A stretch of 64,000 nt of DNA from Bifidobacterium breve (GTDB lineage: Bacteria > Actinomycetota > Actinomycetes > Nanopelagicales > Nanopelagicaceae). The notes under the pieces are model-generated. The model saw only the letters and a program-made list of their open reading frames with translations. It was not told the DNA's origin and made no database searches. Both the position numbers and the translations under genes were made by a program. The DNA lies in assembly GCA_945883725.1 (NCBI GenBank), contig CAMCXZ010000003.1, positions 1 through 64,000 of the forward strand, written 5' to 3'. This document shows positions 7,703 through 16,320 of the stretch, one piece after another (the first letter of the stretch is position 1; every line of letters starts with the position of its first letter).

Positions 7703-9020
7703 TTTCAGCAAGGCGTGCGAGTGACTCAATACGCTCGGCAGCATGATCCACAATTCGCTCTGCATACCCATTGCTATAACCATCTAGATACAGCCAAGGT
7801 TCGTGAATTTCAGCTGCTGATAAGTGTGCCAGCTCTGGCACAAACTTTTTTATGTAATCTCCGTCGGCATCAAAACGTTTGCCTTGCTCAATTGGATTAA
7901 AGACGCGGTAGTAGGGTGAAGCATCGGTGCCGCAACCGGCTGTCCATTGCCAACCATGTGAATTAGAAGCAACATCATAATCAATCAGATGCTGTCCAAA
8001 GAATCTTGCGCCGTGTTGCCATTCCAGATGTAAATCTTTAACTAAGAATGAAGCAACAACCATACGTGTGCGATTATGCATCCAGCCAGTTTGCACAAGT
8101 TGTCGCATCGCGGCGTCGACAAACGGGTAGCCGGTCTTGCCATCGCACCAGGCGCTAAATTTTGAATTCGGTTCTTCATACCGCATCTCTTTGAAACGAG
8201 GTGCGTAATAATCCCAAGTTGTATGCGGGTTATGATGAAGTACGTCAGCATAGAATTCGCGCCAAGCAATTTCTTTGCGGAAAACATCATGCGCTTTACT
8301 ATCGCCTAACTTTGCTAACAGAGTTCGTGGGTGGATTTCGCCCCAACGTAAGTGCGCACTTAAACGACTAGTGCCATCAATTCCGGCAAAGTTGCGATTC
8401 TCATCGTAGATATCTAAGCCTTTACGTTGAAATTCTTGCCAACGATCAAGAGCTACGCTCTCGCCGGCTTCTACATCAATATCGGCGCTCCAGTCAGGAA
8501 AATTACGATCGCCAGCAAGTGGCTCAGCGGCATTGATTTGCTTAGGTTTTGCAGCTGGTGCGCGCCATCCATGAGTACACCAAGCACGATAGAAAGGCGT
8601 GTAAACGCGATACGGGGTTTCATCACTCTTGCGTACCCGCCCAGGTGCAACTGCGTAAGAACTACCACTATGAATTAACTCAATTCCATTTTCGATTACT
8701 TTGGCATCACGCGCAACACCATAAGGTGTGTAATCAGTACTAACGTGAACTGAAGTTGCGCCATACCGACTCATGACATCCTTTAGAACCTTACTGGGGT
8801 CGCCTGAGATGACAAGTAATTTCTCACTTAACGAAGTGTCAAGAGCTCGTAAACTTTTTGCCAAGTAAGCCTGGCGATTCGCACCAGCCTTATTAGCAAC
8901 CTGGTCGTCCATTATAAAGAGCGGCACGATTTCATCAGATGCTTCGATGGCAGCCAGTAGCGCTGGGTGATCAGAAATACGCAAATCACGGCGGAACCAG
9001 ATAATTGCTCGTGAACTCAT
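7668..9020 (-). CDS. phrB: Deoxyribodipyrimidine photolyase (class I CPD type)
   Basis: The product is about 450 residues, the family norm. It has the N-terminal photolyase alpha/beta domain (IIWFRRDLRISDHPAL) and a C-terminal FAD-binding domain with TRLSAHLRWGEI, WREFYADVLHHNP, GYPFVDAAMRQL and NSHGWQWTAGCGTDASPYYRVFNP. It uses blue light to split cyclobutane pyrimidine dimers, which suits a sunlit-water bacterium. The ATG at 9020 is chosen because the track start is a TTG giving only MNNA extra; the family starts at the SSRAIIWFRRD region. It is divergent from the esterase gene with only 17 bp between start codons. Confidence 0.95.
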   Translation of the reverse strand: MSSRAIIWFRRDLRISDHPALLAAIEASDEIVPLFIMDDQVANKAGANRQAYLAKSLRALDTSLSEKLLVISGDPSKVLKDVMSRYGATSVHVSTDYTPYGVARDAKVIENGIELIHSGSSYAVAPGRVRKSDETPYRVYTPFYRAWCTHGWRAPAAKPKQINAAEPLAGDRNFPDWSADIDVEAGESVALDRWQEFQRKGLDIYDENRNFAGIDGTSRLSAHLRWGEIHPRTLLAKLGDSKAHDVFRKEIAWREFYADVLHHNPHTTWDYYAPRFKEMRYEEPNSKFSAWCDGKTGYPFVDAAMRQLVQTGWMHNRTRMVVASFLVKDLHLEWQHGARFFGQHLIDYDVASNSHGWQWTAGCGTDASPYYRVFNPIEQGKRFDADGDYIKKFVPELAHLSAAEIHEPWLYLDGYSNGYAERIVDHAAERIESLARLAEIKADKPLDPRV

Positions 9021-9037
9021 GGCATTATTCAACCACT

Positions 9038-9859
9038 ATGGAGTTAATTAAGAGGTATCAAGTTCGCGGCGTACCGGGTGAGGTCAGCCGAGTTAATTCG
9101 GCTGACCGTATAGTGGACTTTTGGATTCCTCATGGAACTACCCGGCATTTATTGATCGCACATGATGGCCAGAATGTGTTCGATGGCAGGACCTCAACTC
9201 ATCGTCGCAGCACATGGGAGATGGCTCAAAGCGCGATTCGGGTATCTGAAAAACTTGGCACTACCCCACCAGCCATTATTGCGATCTGGCACGGTGGCAG
9301 TAAGCAAGATGAACATGGTCGGGCAAAGGATTTATCTCCGCAAAGGTTATTTCAAGAAGATGTTCCCGTAAATTTAGCTAACGTAGTAAAAGCTGACTTA
9401 ACTCAATTACGCGGCGATCGATATCTGAATATGATTTTTGATCAAATAGTCCCCGAAATTCTCAGCGCTTATGAACTTGAAATCCCGGTCTCAAATCGCG
9501 CAATGATTGGCGCAAGCATGGGTGGCTTATCAACTCTTTACGCTGGAATTCAACGTCCTGAGCAGATCAGTGCATTACTGGCACTTTCTCCACATTGGAC
9601 TATCGGTGGCAATCGCTTGGTCGAGCGTACTGTTGAAGAGCTACCAAAGCCGGGCACGCATAAAATTTGGATGAGCCGCGGAACAAAAAGCCTAGATGCC
9701 GATTACAAACCTTTCCAAGAATTGGCTGATCACTTAATGAAAGATAAGGGTTATCGAATCGGGCAGGACTTTGTATCTAAGGTTTATGAAAAGACAAGTC
9801 ACAACGAAAGATCTTGGGCAAGTTATTTAGACCAAGTTTTAAAATTTTGGCTAGCTTAA
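9038..9859 (+). CDS. Esterase of the enterochelin esterase/EstD-like family (alpha/beta hydrolase)
   Basis: The 273-residue product starts MELIKRYQVRG; the track start at 9005 lies inside the divergent photolyase gene and is less likely. The nucleophile elbow is GASMGGLS, preceded by a HDGQNVFDG segment and followed by ALSPHWTIGGN, the layout of the putative-esterase family. A His near the C-terminus (TSHNERSW) would complete the triad. No signal peptide is seen, so it acts in the cytoplasm on an unknown ester. It ends four bases before the end of the convergent alpha-amylase gene. Confidence 0.8.
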   Translation: MELIKRYQVRGVPGEVSRVNSADRIVDFWIPHGTTRHLLIAHDGQNVFDGRTSTHRRSTWEMAQSAIRVSEKLGTTPPAIIAIWHGGSKQDEHGRAKDLSPQRLFQEDVPVNLANVVKADLTQLRGDRYLNMIFDQIVPEILSAYELEIPVSNRAMIGASMGGLSTLYAGIQRPEQISALLALSPHWTIGGNRLVERTVEELPKPGTHKIWMSRGTKSLDADYKPFQELADHLMKDKGYRIGQDFVSKVYEKTSHNERSWASYLDQVLKFWLA

Positions 9860-9863
9860 ATTA

Positions 9864-11960
9864 TTAATTACTAATTTTGTATTTAACAATTTTTGAAACT
9901 GCAGTTTTATTGGAAGCGTTCCTTAAAACTGAGACAATCTCTAGATTAGTTCCGTCTGGGTATTTCTCTGGATCGATAAATACGCGGTATAAACCAGCTG
10001 CTGCAGTATCACCTTTAACTGTGCGATGATCAGAGGTTCCAACATTTTCCCAACTCTGACCCTCTGCGCGGACCAAAAATGTTACTTGGTTATATTCATC
10101 GCCCCTTACGCTTGAGCTAAGTTCGATAAAGTCATCCATCGTAAAGTCAGGGCGCGGTGCATTCATAGTTACAGCAGGTGCCAACTTTGCCTTAAATTTA
10201 GCTGCAGCTTTGAGAACTACATAACTCTTACTACCAACTTTTACCGTTGCGTTAGCGCCGGAGACCGATGAGGAAAGAGCGGCACCAAGAATTGGTGTCC
10301 ACTTAGAACCAGTAGTACTAACGTTGAACTTAACTTCCTGGGCAGTATTGCCGGCATTAAACACAACTGCATATTCTTGACCGTTTAAATAACGAGTGAC
10401 CACAAAAACTCCTGCTTTAGCATGGCGAATCTGCTGCGTGCCTGAACGAAGCGCAGGGTTAGCTTTAATGACTGCCTGCATCTTTGTTATCTGATCTTCA
10501 AGTGGGTTTTGGAGATTAAAGGAGCTACGGGTGCCAATAGGGCCTGAACCAATGCGATTCTCGTCTTGCCAATAGGAAACTTTGGTAGCGAACATGTCTT
10601 GGCGCGCAGCCTTATCTCCGCCTCTACCGATCATGCCCTTTTCGTCACCATAATAAAGAGCTGGACCACCGCGCAAAAGGAATAGCAGCGCATTTGCTAC
10701 TTTTGATTTCGCTAGCGCATCGGCATCATTTTTAGATACATCATCAATAAACATTCCTATGCGACCCATGTCGTGATTGCCTAGGAAAGTTGTTAGCCCA
10801 TATGCCGATGTTGTCGATGTTGTGTAGAGATCGTCAGCGTTAAAGAGTTCTACTAATTTCTCTGCCTCGGTTCCTCTAGTGATAAAACGAGACACTGTGC
10901 CTTGAAACCCAAAATCTAAGATGCCAGGAAAAGATTGTTCTCTGACAAACATGGCGGTTTTGCGCGGATTCCCATCATATATTTCTCCATAGATTGGAAA
11001 ATCATTTTTCCCGGCAGCTTTAGCTACCTTTAAAATTGCTGGGATAAATGCTTGCCAAAATTCAGGATTAACGTGTTTCGCGGTATCGATACGAAAACCA
11101 TCAACACCAAATTTAGTAATCCAGGTACTCCAAACATCGATCCAGCCTTTTACAACTTCTGGTTTTTCGGTAAATACATCATCTAATCCATAGAAGTCAC
11201 CATCTAATACCGAAGTGCCGGACCAATTGGAATTACCACGATTATGGTAATTAGTTAGGTCATTTAAAAATGCTGGTTTCTTTATATTCGCATTAGTCGC
11301 ATCAACCGATGGTTGCTTAGCGAATGAAATCTTGGCATCTAATTTAGGAAAAGGATCCTTCCCGGCCACAAGTTTTAGTTCAAATGGATTTCCAGCTGCG
11401 TCTAGATAAGGGAAATCATCATGGCTAACGTAAGAATTGTTATCAGCATATTGAATTACATCTGCAGTGTGATTAACCACGATATCGATAATGACTTTTA
11501 AGCCAATTGCATGAGCCTTAACCACGAATTCTTTAAAGTCATACTCGGTACCAAAATGCGGGTCAACAGTCGTGAAATCTAAGCCCCAATAGCCGTGATA
11601 AGCAGCTGAATTACCCTGTACTGCTTGCTGCTTAACGGGTGGGGTCACCCAAATCGAAGTAAAACCCAGCTTCTTAATACGATCGAGGCTGTTTGTAAGG
11701 CCTTTAAAGTCGCCACCATGGAACATGCCGTGATCAGATGGATCAAAACCTGCCTCATATGCGCCGGCTTTTAGGCCCCCGTTGTCATTTGAACTGTCGC
11801 CATTTGCGTATCGATCAGTCATGACAAAGTAGGCAGATTCATCACTTTGAGCGCCTCGAGCGATATTTGTGGCAAGAGCTGCGATGTTTTCAGCCGCCGA
11901 GCCGCCAGTAATTGAAAGCCCCAGAATTGCCAAAGTAATTACCGCTATAACTTTTTTCAT
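9864..11960 (-). CDS. Secreted alpha-amylase (GH13)
   Basis: The ATG at 11960 overlaps the upstream stop (TAATG) and gives a good signal peptide (MKKVIAVITLAILGLSITGGSAAE). The 698-residue protein contains the four GH13 regions: DIVVNH, GFRIDTAKH with the nucleophile Asp, PIYGEIYDG with the acid Glu, and FLGNHD. A C-terminal beta domain follows (about 510-590), then an Ig-like segment of about 110 residues (DFTMDDFIELSSSVRG to the end), which may bind substrate or the cell surface. It would cut starch or glycogen outside the cell, feeding the MalEFG importer encoded upstream in the same operon. It is translationally coupled to the cytoplasmic GH13 gene. Confidence 0.92.
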   Translation of the reverse strand: MKKVIAVITLAILGLSITGGSAAENIAALATNIARGAQSDESAYFVMTDRYANGDSSNDNGGLKAGAYEAGFDPSDHGMFHGGDFKGLTNSLDRIKKLGFTSIWVTPPVKQQAVQGNSAAYHGYWGLDFTTVDPHFGTEYDFKEFVVKAHAIGLKVIIDIVVNHTADVIQYADNNSYVSHDDFPYLDAAGNPFELKLVAGKDPFPKLDAKISFAKQPSVDATNANIKKPAFLNDLTNYHNRGNSNWSGTSVLDGDFYGLDDVFTEKPEVVKGWIDVWSTWITKFGVDGFRIDTAKHVNPEFWQAFIPAILKVAKAAGKNDFPIYGEIYDGNPRKTAMFVREQSFPGILDFGFQGTVSRFITRGTEAEKLVELFNADDLYTTSTTSAYGLTTFLGNHDMGRIGMFIDDVSKNDADALAKSKVANALLFLLRGGPALYYGDEKGMIGRGGDKAARQDMFATKVSYWQDENRIGSGPIGTRSSFNLQNPLEDQITKMQAVIKANPALRSGTQQIRHAKAGVFVVTRYLNGQEYAVVFNAGNTAQEVKFNVSTTGSKWTPILGAALSSSVSGANATVKVGSKSYVVLKAAAKFKAKLAPAVTMNAPRPDFTMDDFIELSSSVRGDEYNQVTFLVRAEGQSWENVGTSDHRTVKGDTAAAGLYRVFIDPEKYPDGTNLEIVSVLRNASNKTAVSKIVKYKISN

Positions 11961-13780
11961 TAGGCAACTTCCCAAATAGCGGTTAAGCCATTCCTCGATT
12001 TTAACTTCAAGCGCGAACCATTCGCTGCAGGACCGAAGTGAGTTCCAATAATTGAATACCCGTACTTGCTTAGATCGACATCAACTTTAGTTTTATCTCG
12101 TGCTACCAGAATAAGTAAATTTTGGTCGACAGCTTCGCGCAAGAACAGTAAATGATCATCTTGCACATCAACCCAACGCAGACCACCTTCGATTAGTGCT
12201 GGCGATGTGCGGCGTAACTTAACAAGTTCTTTTACTGACCCTAAAAATTTATAATCCCAGTTGTGAGCATCGTCCCAAGTCATGGTGCGGCGAGCATCTT
12301 CGCCCGAAACACCTTCCAGACCGATTTCATCTCCAGCAAATATAGATGGCACTCCCGGGTATGTAAGTAATAACCCCATGGCTGCCAAGTGCTTCTCTTT
12401 ATCGCCGCCAACTACATTGCGCATGCGTGCGGTGTCGTGCGAATCAAGAAGCGTCATGCTGTCAATCAGATTGCGCCACGGAATTGAAGAGCTAAACACC
12501 GTCATTGCTTTAACAAATTGCGCACCCGTTGTTTTAGGAATTGCAATTGGTAAACCGTGGAATCCGCCAGATTCAAGGTTTGGATTGTGATTAAACCAAG
12601 CCCAAAGTGGCCGCATGAATCCGTTGTAATTCATGGTGCCATCCCAGCCAGTACCATCTAAATCAGTTGGCCACATATCGGCATTTTCAGCTACTAACCA
12701 AGTATTTGGCTTCATTTTATCCATTGCGATACGAATATCGCGCATAACTTCATCATGTATATCAGCTTCGCGATAACGGCCAGTTTGATTACCGACATCA
12801 ATACGCCAGCCATCTAGGCCATATTTTGGTGATAACCACTTTTGAATAACTGAGTTCTTCGCTTCATAAAATCGCTTACGCAACTCGGCGGAGGCAAAAT
12901 TTAACTTAGGCATCTGCTTGACGGCATAGAAAGTGGCGTAACCAAATAGCGTCTTCTTATCCCAATAAAAAAATTTATTCTCTTTCGAACTCTTATTCTT
13001 CTGAGCCGTTAAGAACCAAGGATGTTCATTGCTACAGTGATTTGTGGTGATATCGCCCAATACTTTTATCTTGGCTTTCTTGGCTGCCTTCATAAATTCA
13101 AAAAAAGCTTTATCGCCACCTAACAGCGGATCAATCTTGTCAAATGAGGTTGCGTCGTAACGGTGACAAGATTTCGAAGGAAAAAATGGTGTGAAATAAA
13201 TTCCATTAGCACCTAATTCGATTACATGATCTAGGTTCTTTGTAATTCCTTCAAAATCGCCACCATAAAATTCGATGCTGGTAGTTGGACCGCGACCATG
13301 TGGCAGTGCATTCCACTTCATTGGTATTGACCATTCAGGTGCAGCTCGTTCCACGCCCTTGGCAAAGCGATCTGGGAAAATTTGGTAGAAGACTGAACTT
13401 TTTAGCCAATTAGTTGTTCGTGGTCGGGCAATGATTCGGAAATCTTCATTGCTATGAACATCATGGGCAAATAAACCTGAAGCATTTAACCATTCATATT
13501 TTCCGGTGCGTGAGAAAAGAAAGCGATACTTGTTGTCATAGTTTTTGACGATAATTTTTACTGACCACCAAGATTCAACTTCGCCATCAGCCTCTTTCAC
13601 CAACTGCGCGACAGATGCTTCGCTATCGAGGTAATAACGCACTAAGCCAATATCGAAGGTGTAGGAATTAGGTATACGCACTCTTAAGGTGACTTCAGAA
13701 CCAATCTTTGGTGCATCAGAACTTACATATAGCTGTGATCCGTCATGGTGTGGTTTTGTAGCAGAATCCATAAAGGACAT
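11960..13780 (-). CDS. Cytoplasmic GH13 alpha-glycosidase (neopullulanase/cyclomaltodextrinase-like)
   Basis: An AGGAGG ribosome-binding site five bases before the ATG at 13780 fixes the start. The 606-residue protein lacks a signal peptide. It has an N-terminal beta-sandwich of about 120 residues resembling the N domain of maltogenic amylases, followed by a GH13 barrel with GDITTNH, GWRIDVGNQTG, WLVAENAD and LLDSHDTAR, so all catalytic residues are present. It would degrade imported maltodextrins, cyclodextrins or pullulan fragments. It sits between the permease genes and the secreted amylase in one transcription unit. Confidence 0.9.
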   Translation of the reverse strand: MSFMDSATKPHHDGSQLYVSSDAPKIGSEVTLRVRIPNSYTFDIGLVRYYLDSEASVAQLVKEADGEVESWWSVKIIVKNYDNKYRFLFSRTGKYEWLNASGLFAHDVHSNEDFRIIARPRTTNWLKSSVFYQIFPDRFAKGVERAAPEWSIPMKWNALPHGRGPTTSIEFYGGDFEGITKNLDHVIELGANGIYFTPFFPSKSCHRYDATSFDKIDPLLGGDKAFFEFMKAAKKAKIKVLGDITTNHCSNEHPWFLTAQKNKSSKENKFFYWDKKTLFGYATFYAVKQMPKLNFASAELRKRFYEAKNSVIQKWLSPKYGLDGWRIDVGNQTGRYREADIHDEVMRDIRIAMDKMKPNTWLVAENADMWPTDLDGTGWDGTMNYNGFMRPLWAWFNHNPNLESGGFHGLPIAIPKTTGAQFVKAMTVFSSSIPWRNLIDSMTLLDSHDTARMRNVVGGDKEKHLAAMGLLLTYPGVPSIFAGDEIGLEGVSGEDARRTMTWDDAHNWDYKFLGSVKELVKLRRTSPALIEGGLRWVDVQDDHLLFLREAVDQNLLILVARDKTKVDVDLSKYGYSIIGTHFGPAANGSRLKLKSRNGLTAIWEVA

Positions 13781-13826
13781 TATCTCCTCCTACTAATTAC
13801 AAAACCAGATAAACACTGGTCGGGCG

Positions 13827-14678
13827 CTAACCCTTAACCGAACCTGCCGTTAATCCACTAACGATGTACTTCTGTAGCGATAGGAAGATAATCACAATTG
13901 GAATTGAGGCAAGGATTGATCCAGCTGCGAATGGACCCCAATTTTCTGAGTATTGGCCACCAATAAACTGCTGCAGCCCAACAGCCACAGTTCTGCTCTC
14001 CATATCTACCAAGAACAAGCGAGCCAAAATAAACTCATTAAAAGTGCCGATAAAACTCAGAAGTGCAACTACAGCTAGAACTGGTGAGGCAAGGGGCACA
14101 AAGATCAACCAGAATGTTTGAACTGACGATGCGCCATCAATCTTGGCAGCTTCATCCAGCTCGGCCGGAATTGAATCCACAAACCCTTTGAGCAACCAAA
14201 TGTTTACGCCCATCGCTCCACCTAGGTAAACCAGCAAAAGACCTGACTGAGTGCCTAAACCAATCTCAGGAGCGAACTTATATACGCGTTCCATAATTAC
14301 ATACACCGCTGAGATGGCAAGAATCGCTGGAAACATTTGAACTAGGAGCAGAAGTTGAATGCCGAGCTTGCGACCCTTGAACTGCAGACGGCTAAAAGCA
14401 AATGCCGAGGCAGAGCCAATCGCAACCGATAGGACAGCAACTGCGCCGGCGATGATTAGTGAGTTCTTAACCCAAGTTAAATATGGAATTGTTGGGTCGC
14501 TGAATAACATTTTGTAGTTACTGAACGAGATCTCAGTCGGAATAAATGAAGTTAGTTGCAGACTTCCAGACGAGTTGAAGGAAGAAATAACAACTAAATA
14601 CAGTGGGAAGAGAGAGAATAAACAAATTGAGATGCCTATCAGGTGGCGCCATAAATTTTGTCTTAGCCAGATTTTCAT
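13827..14678 (-). CDS. malG: Maltodextrin ABC transporter permease MalG-like
   Basis: The 283-residue protein has six hydrophobic segments and the inner-membrane permease EAA loop ELDEAAKIDGASSVQTFWLIFVPL, which docks onto the ATPase. Length and motif match MalG-type sugar permeases. It overlaps the malF stop by four bases (ATGA), so the two permease subunits are translationally coupled. The transported sugar is inferred from the flanking amylases and the binding protein. No ATPase gene (malK/msmX) is present in the window, so it probably shares an ATPase encoded elsewhere. Confidence 0.9.
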   Translation of the reverse strand: MKIWLRQNLWRHLIGISICLFSLFPLYLVVISSFNSSGSLQLTSFIPTEISFSNYKMLFSDPTIPYLTWVKNSLIIAGAVAVLSVAIGSASAFAFSRLQFKGRKLGIQLLLLVQMFPAILAISAVYVIMERVYKFAPEIGLGTQSGLLLVYLGGAMGVNIWLLKGFVDSIPAELDEAAKIDGASSVQTFWLIFVPLASPVLAVVALLSFIGTFNEFILARLFLVDMESRTVAVGLQQFIGGQYSENWGPFAAGSILASIPIVIIFLSLQKYIVSGLTAGSVKG

Positions 14679-16213
14679 GCGAAAGACTCCAATACTTTCG
14701 ACTTTCTCAAACTATAGAGAGAAATTGATGCTACTAGAACAAAAATTATCAAGGAGATAGCACTTGCTAAACCCAGATCCTGGGTTTCGGAGCCGAATGC
14801 GATCTTATACGTGTAGCTGATTAAGATATCTGTTGCGCCAGCAATCTCACCATCAAGGTTATTGCGCGGTCCACCACCGGTAAGTAAGTAAATCAAGTTA
14901 AAGTTATTGAAGTTAAAGGCAAAAGAGGCAATCAGAAGCGGTGAGAGAATTTGCATCAGAAGCGGCAAAGTTATCTTGCGGAAAATTTGTCGCGGATTTG
15001 CGCCATCAATGGCGGCAGCCTCTTGCAGCTCACTAGGAATTGCCTGCAGCGAGCCACTTGAAATTAAATAAAAGTATGGGAAACCTAACCATAAATTAAC
15101 CAGAATCACAGCCGTTCGGGCAAAGTTCGGATCGCTGAACCAGGCTATGTCTGTGCCAAACAAAGTATTGATTGCACCGAATTCGGTGTTAAACATTCCG
15201 CCCCAAATTAAAATACTCATCACGCTCGGCATCGCATATGGAAGCACCAGGATTGATCGATAGATACGACGGCCACGAATTGGCTTGTTTAGTGCCAGTG
15301 CTAGCAATAGGCCGAGTGCGAAGGTTGTAATCACGGTTAACAAAGCAAAAGTTATTGTCCATAAAAAAACTCGAACTAACGGCTCGCGCACTCTAGGGTC
15401 TGTAAATATTTTTGAGTAGTTCTCGAACCAAATTGGTGCACGCCAACCTGGTTCTAATATTGTCGATTCATCATTTACCGAAGCGTAATTTCCGCGGCCA
15501 TTATCTTTATACAAAGTGCCGTCAACTAAATTAACAAATTGATCATTTGTGGCTTCGTACTTCAAGACTTGCTGAGAAACTATTCCGGTCTCTAAACCCT
15601 CCAAAGCGATAAAGAAGTCACCATCATATTTAAACTTGATTTCCGAATAAGACTTGTCGGCGCCGCTTAGTTCAGAATCATCTAGCGAGGTAAAGTTAGG
15701 CGCAGCGATTGCTACCCCGTATTCATTGAGAGTTACATCGGCTGGATTAACTTCGGTTCGAGTTTTTCCAGTTGAAACAAAGTACTTTAAGTTTGTTACA
15801 TCTGAAACTAATATTGCTTGCTCGCTACCAATTCTGCCAAGCGCTAAATCAAAAGCAATACCATCTGGGCTAGCTTCAGTTCCTTCTGCTTTGATCAATT
15901 CAATTGCTTCTGTTTTAGAGATGATATTGCCAGTTTTGTAATTAAATCCTGACATGCCGACCGTATAGAGAATTGGGCCAATAACAAAGGCGGTTAGTAG
16001 CAAAATTCCGGGAATAAAAAACTTAAGTGGAATAGAAATTTTTGTTAAATAGGTAAGGGCCAGGATAAGAACCGAAATGGCCAAGTATGCGGCTATTACA
16101 TATTCGCGCTGAGCAAAAGCGCTTTGAGTAAGCATTAGCAAAATTGCTGACAAAAGACTGACAATTACTATTTTTAAAACTAGTGCGACTCTGCCTCTAA
16201 TCAGAAAATTCAT
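14675..16213 (-). CDS. malF: Maltodextrin ABC transporter permease MalF-like with large extracellular loop
   Basis: At 512 residues this is about 200 longer than typical sugar permeases. Three N-terminal membrane segments are followed by a roughly 190-residue soluble insertion (about 95-275), then the permease core with the EAA loop ELQEAAAIDGANPRQIFRKITLPL. This layout matches enterobacterial MalF, where the P2 loop contacts the maltose-binding protein. The start codon has only a weak ribosome-binding site, and a perfect 16-bp hairpin lies between this gene and malE, so expression of the permeases is likely lower than that of the binding protein. Confidence 0.9.
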   Translation of the reverse strand: MNFLIRGRVALVLKIVIVSLLSAILLMLTQSAFAQREYVIAAYLAISVLILALTYLTKISIPLKFFIPGILLLTAFVIGPILYTVGMSGFNYKTGNIISKTEAIELIKAEGTEASPDGIAFDLALGRIGSEQAILVSDVTNLKYFVSTGKTRTEVNPADVTLNEYGVAIAAPNFTSLDDSELSGADKSYSEIKFKYDGDFFIALEGLETGIVSQQVLKYEATNDQFVNLVDGTLYKDNGRGNYASVNDESTILEPGWRAPIWFENYSKIFTDPRVREPLVRVFLWTITFALLTVITTFALGLLLALALNKPIRGRRIYRSILVLPYAMPSVMSILIWGGMFNTEFGAINTLFGTDIAWFSDPNFARTAVILVNLWLGFPYFYLISSGSLQAIPSELQEAAAIDGANPRQIFRKITLPLLMQILSPLLIASFAFNFNNFNLIYLLTGGGPRNNLDGEIAGATDILISYTYKIAFGSETQDLGLASAISLIIFVLVASISLYSLRKSKVLESFA

Positions 16214-16251
16214 TACTAACGTTCCCGTCTCACTAAAAATCTATCTCGAAT

Positions 16252-16286
16252 GAATAATGCGGGCGAGAAACTCGCCCGCATTATTC
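16252..16286 (-). terminator. Strong intercistronic hairpin between malE and malF
   Basis: gaataatgcgggcgag-aaa-ctcgcccgcattattc is a perfect 16-bp stem with a 3-nt loop. In the direction of transcription it is not followed by a clean T run, so it is better read as an mRNA-stabilising or partial-termination element that raises MalE over MalFG, as known for other binding-protein operons. Confidence 0.75.
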
Positions 16287-16320
16287 AACTTCGTTAATTA
16301 ATTTGAGTAAACCAAATTAA

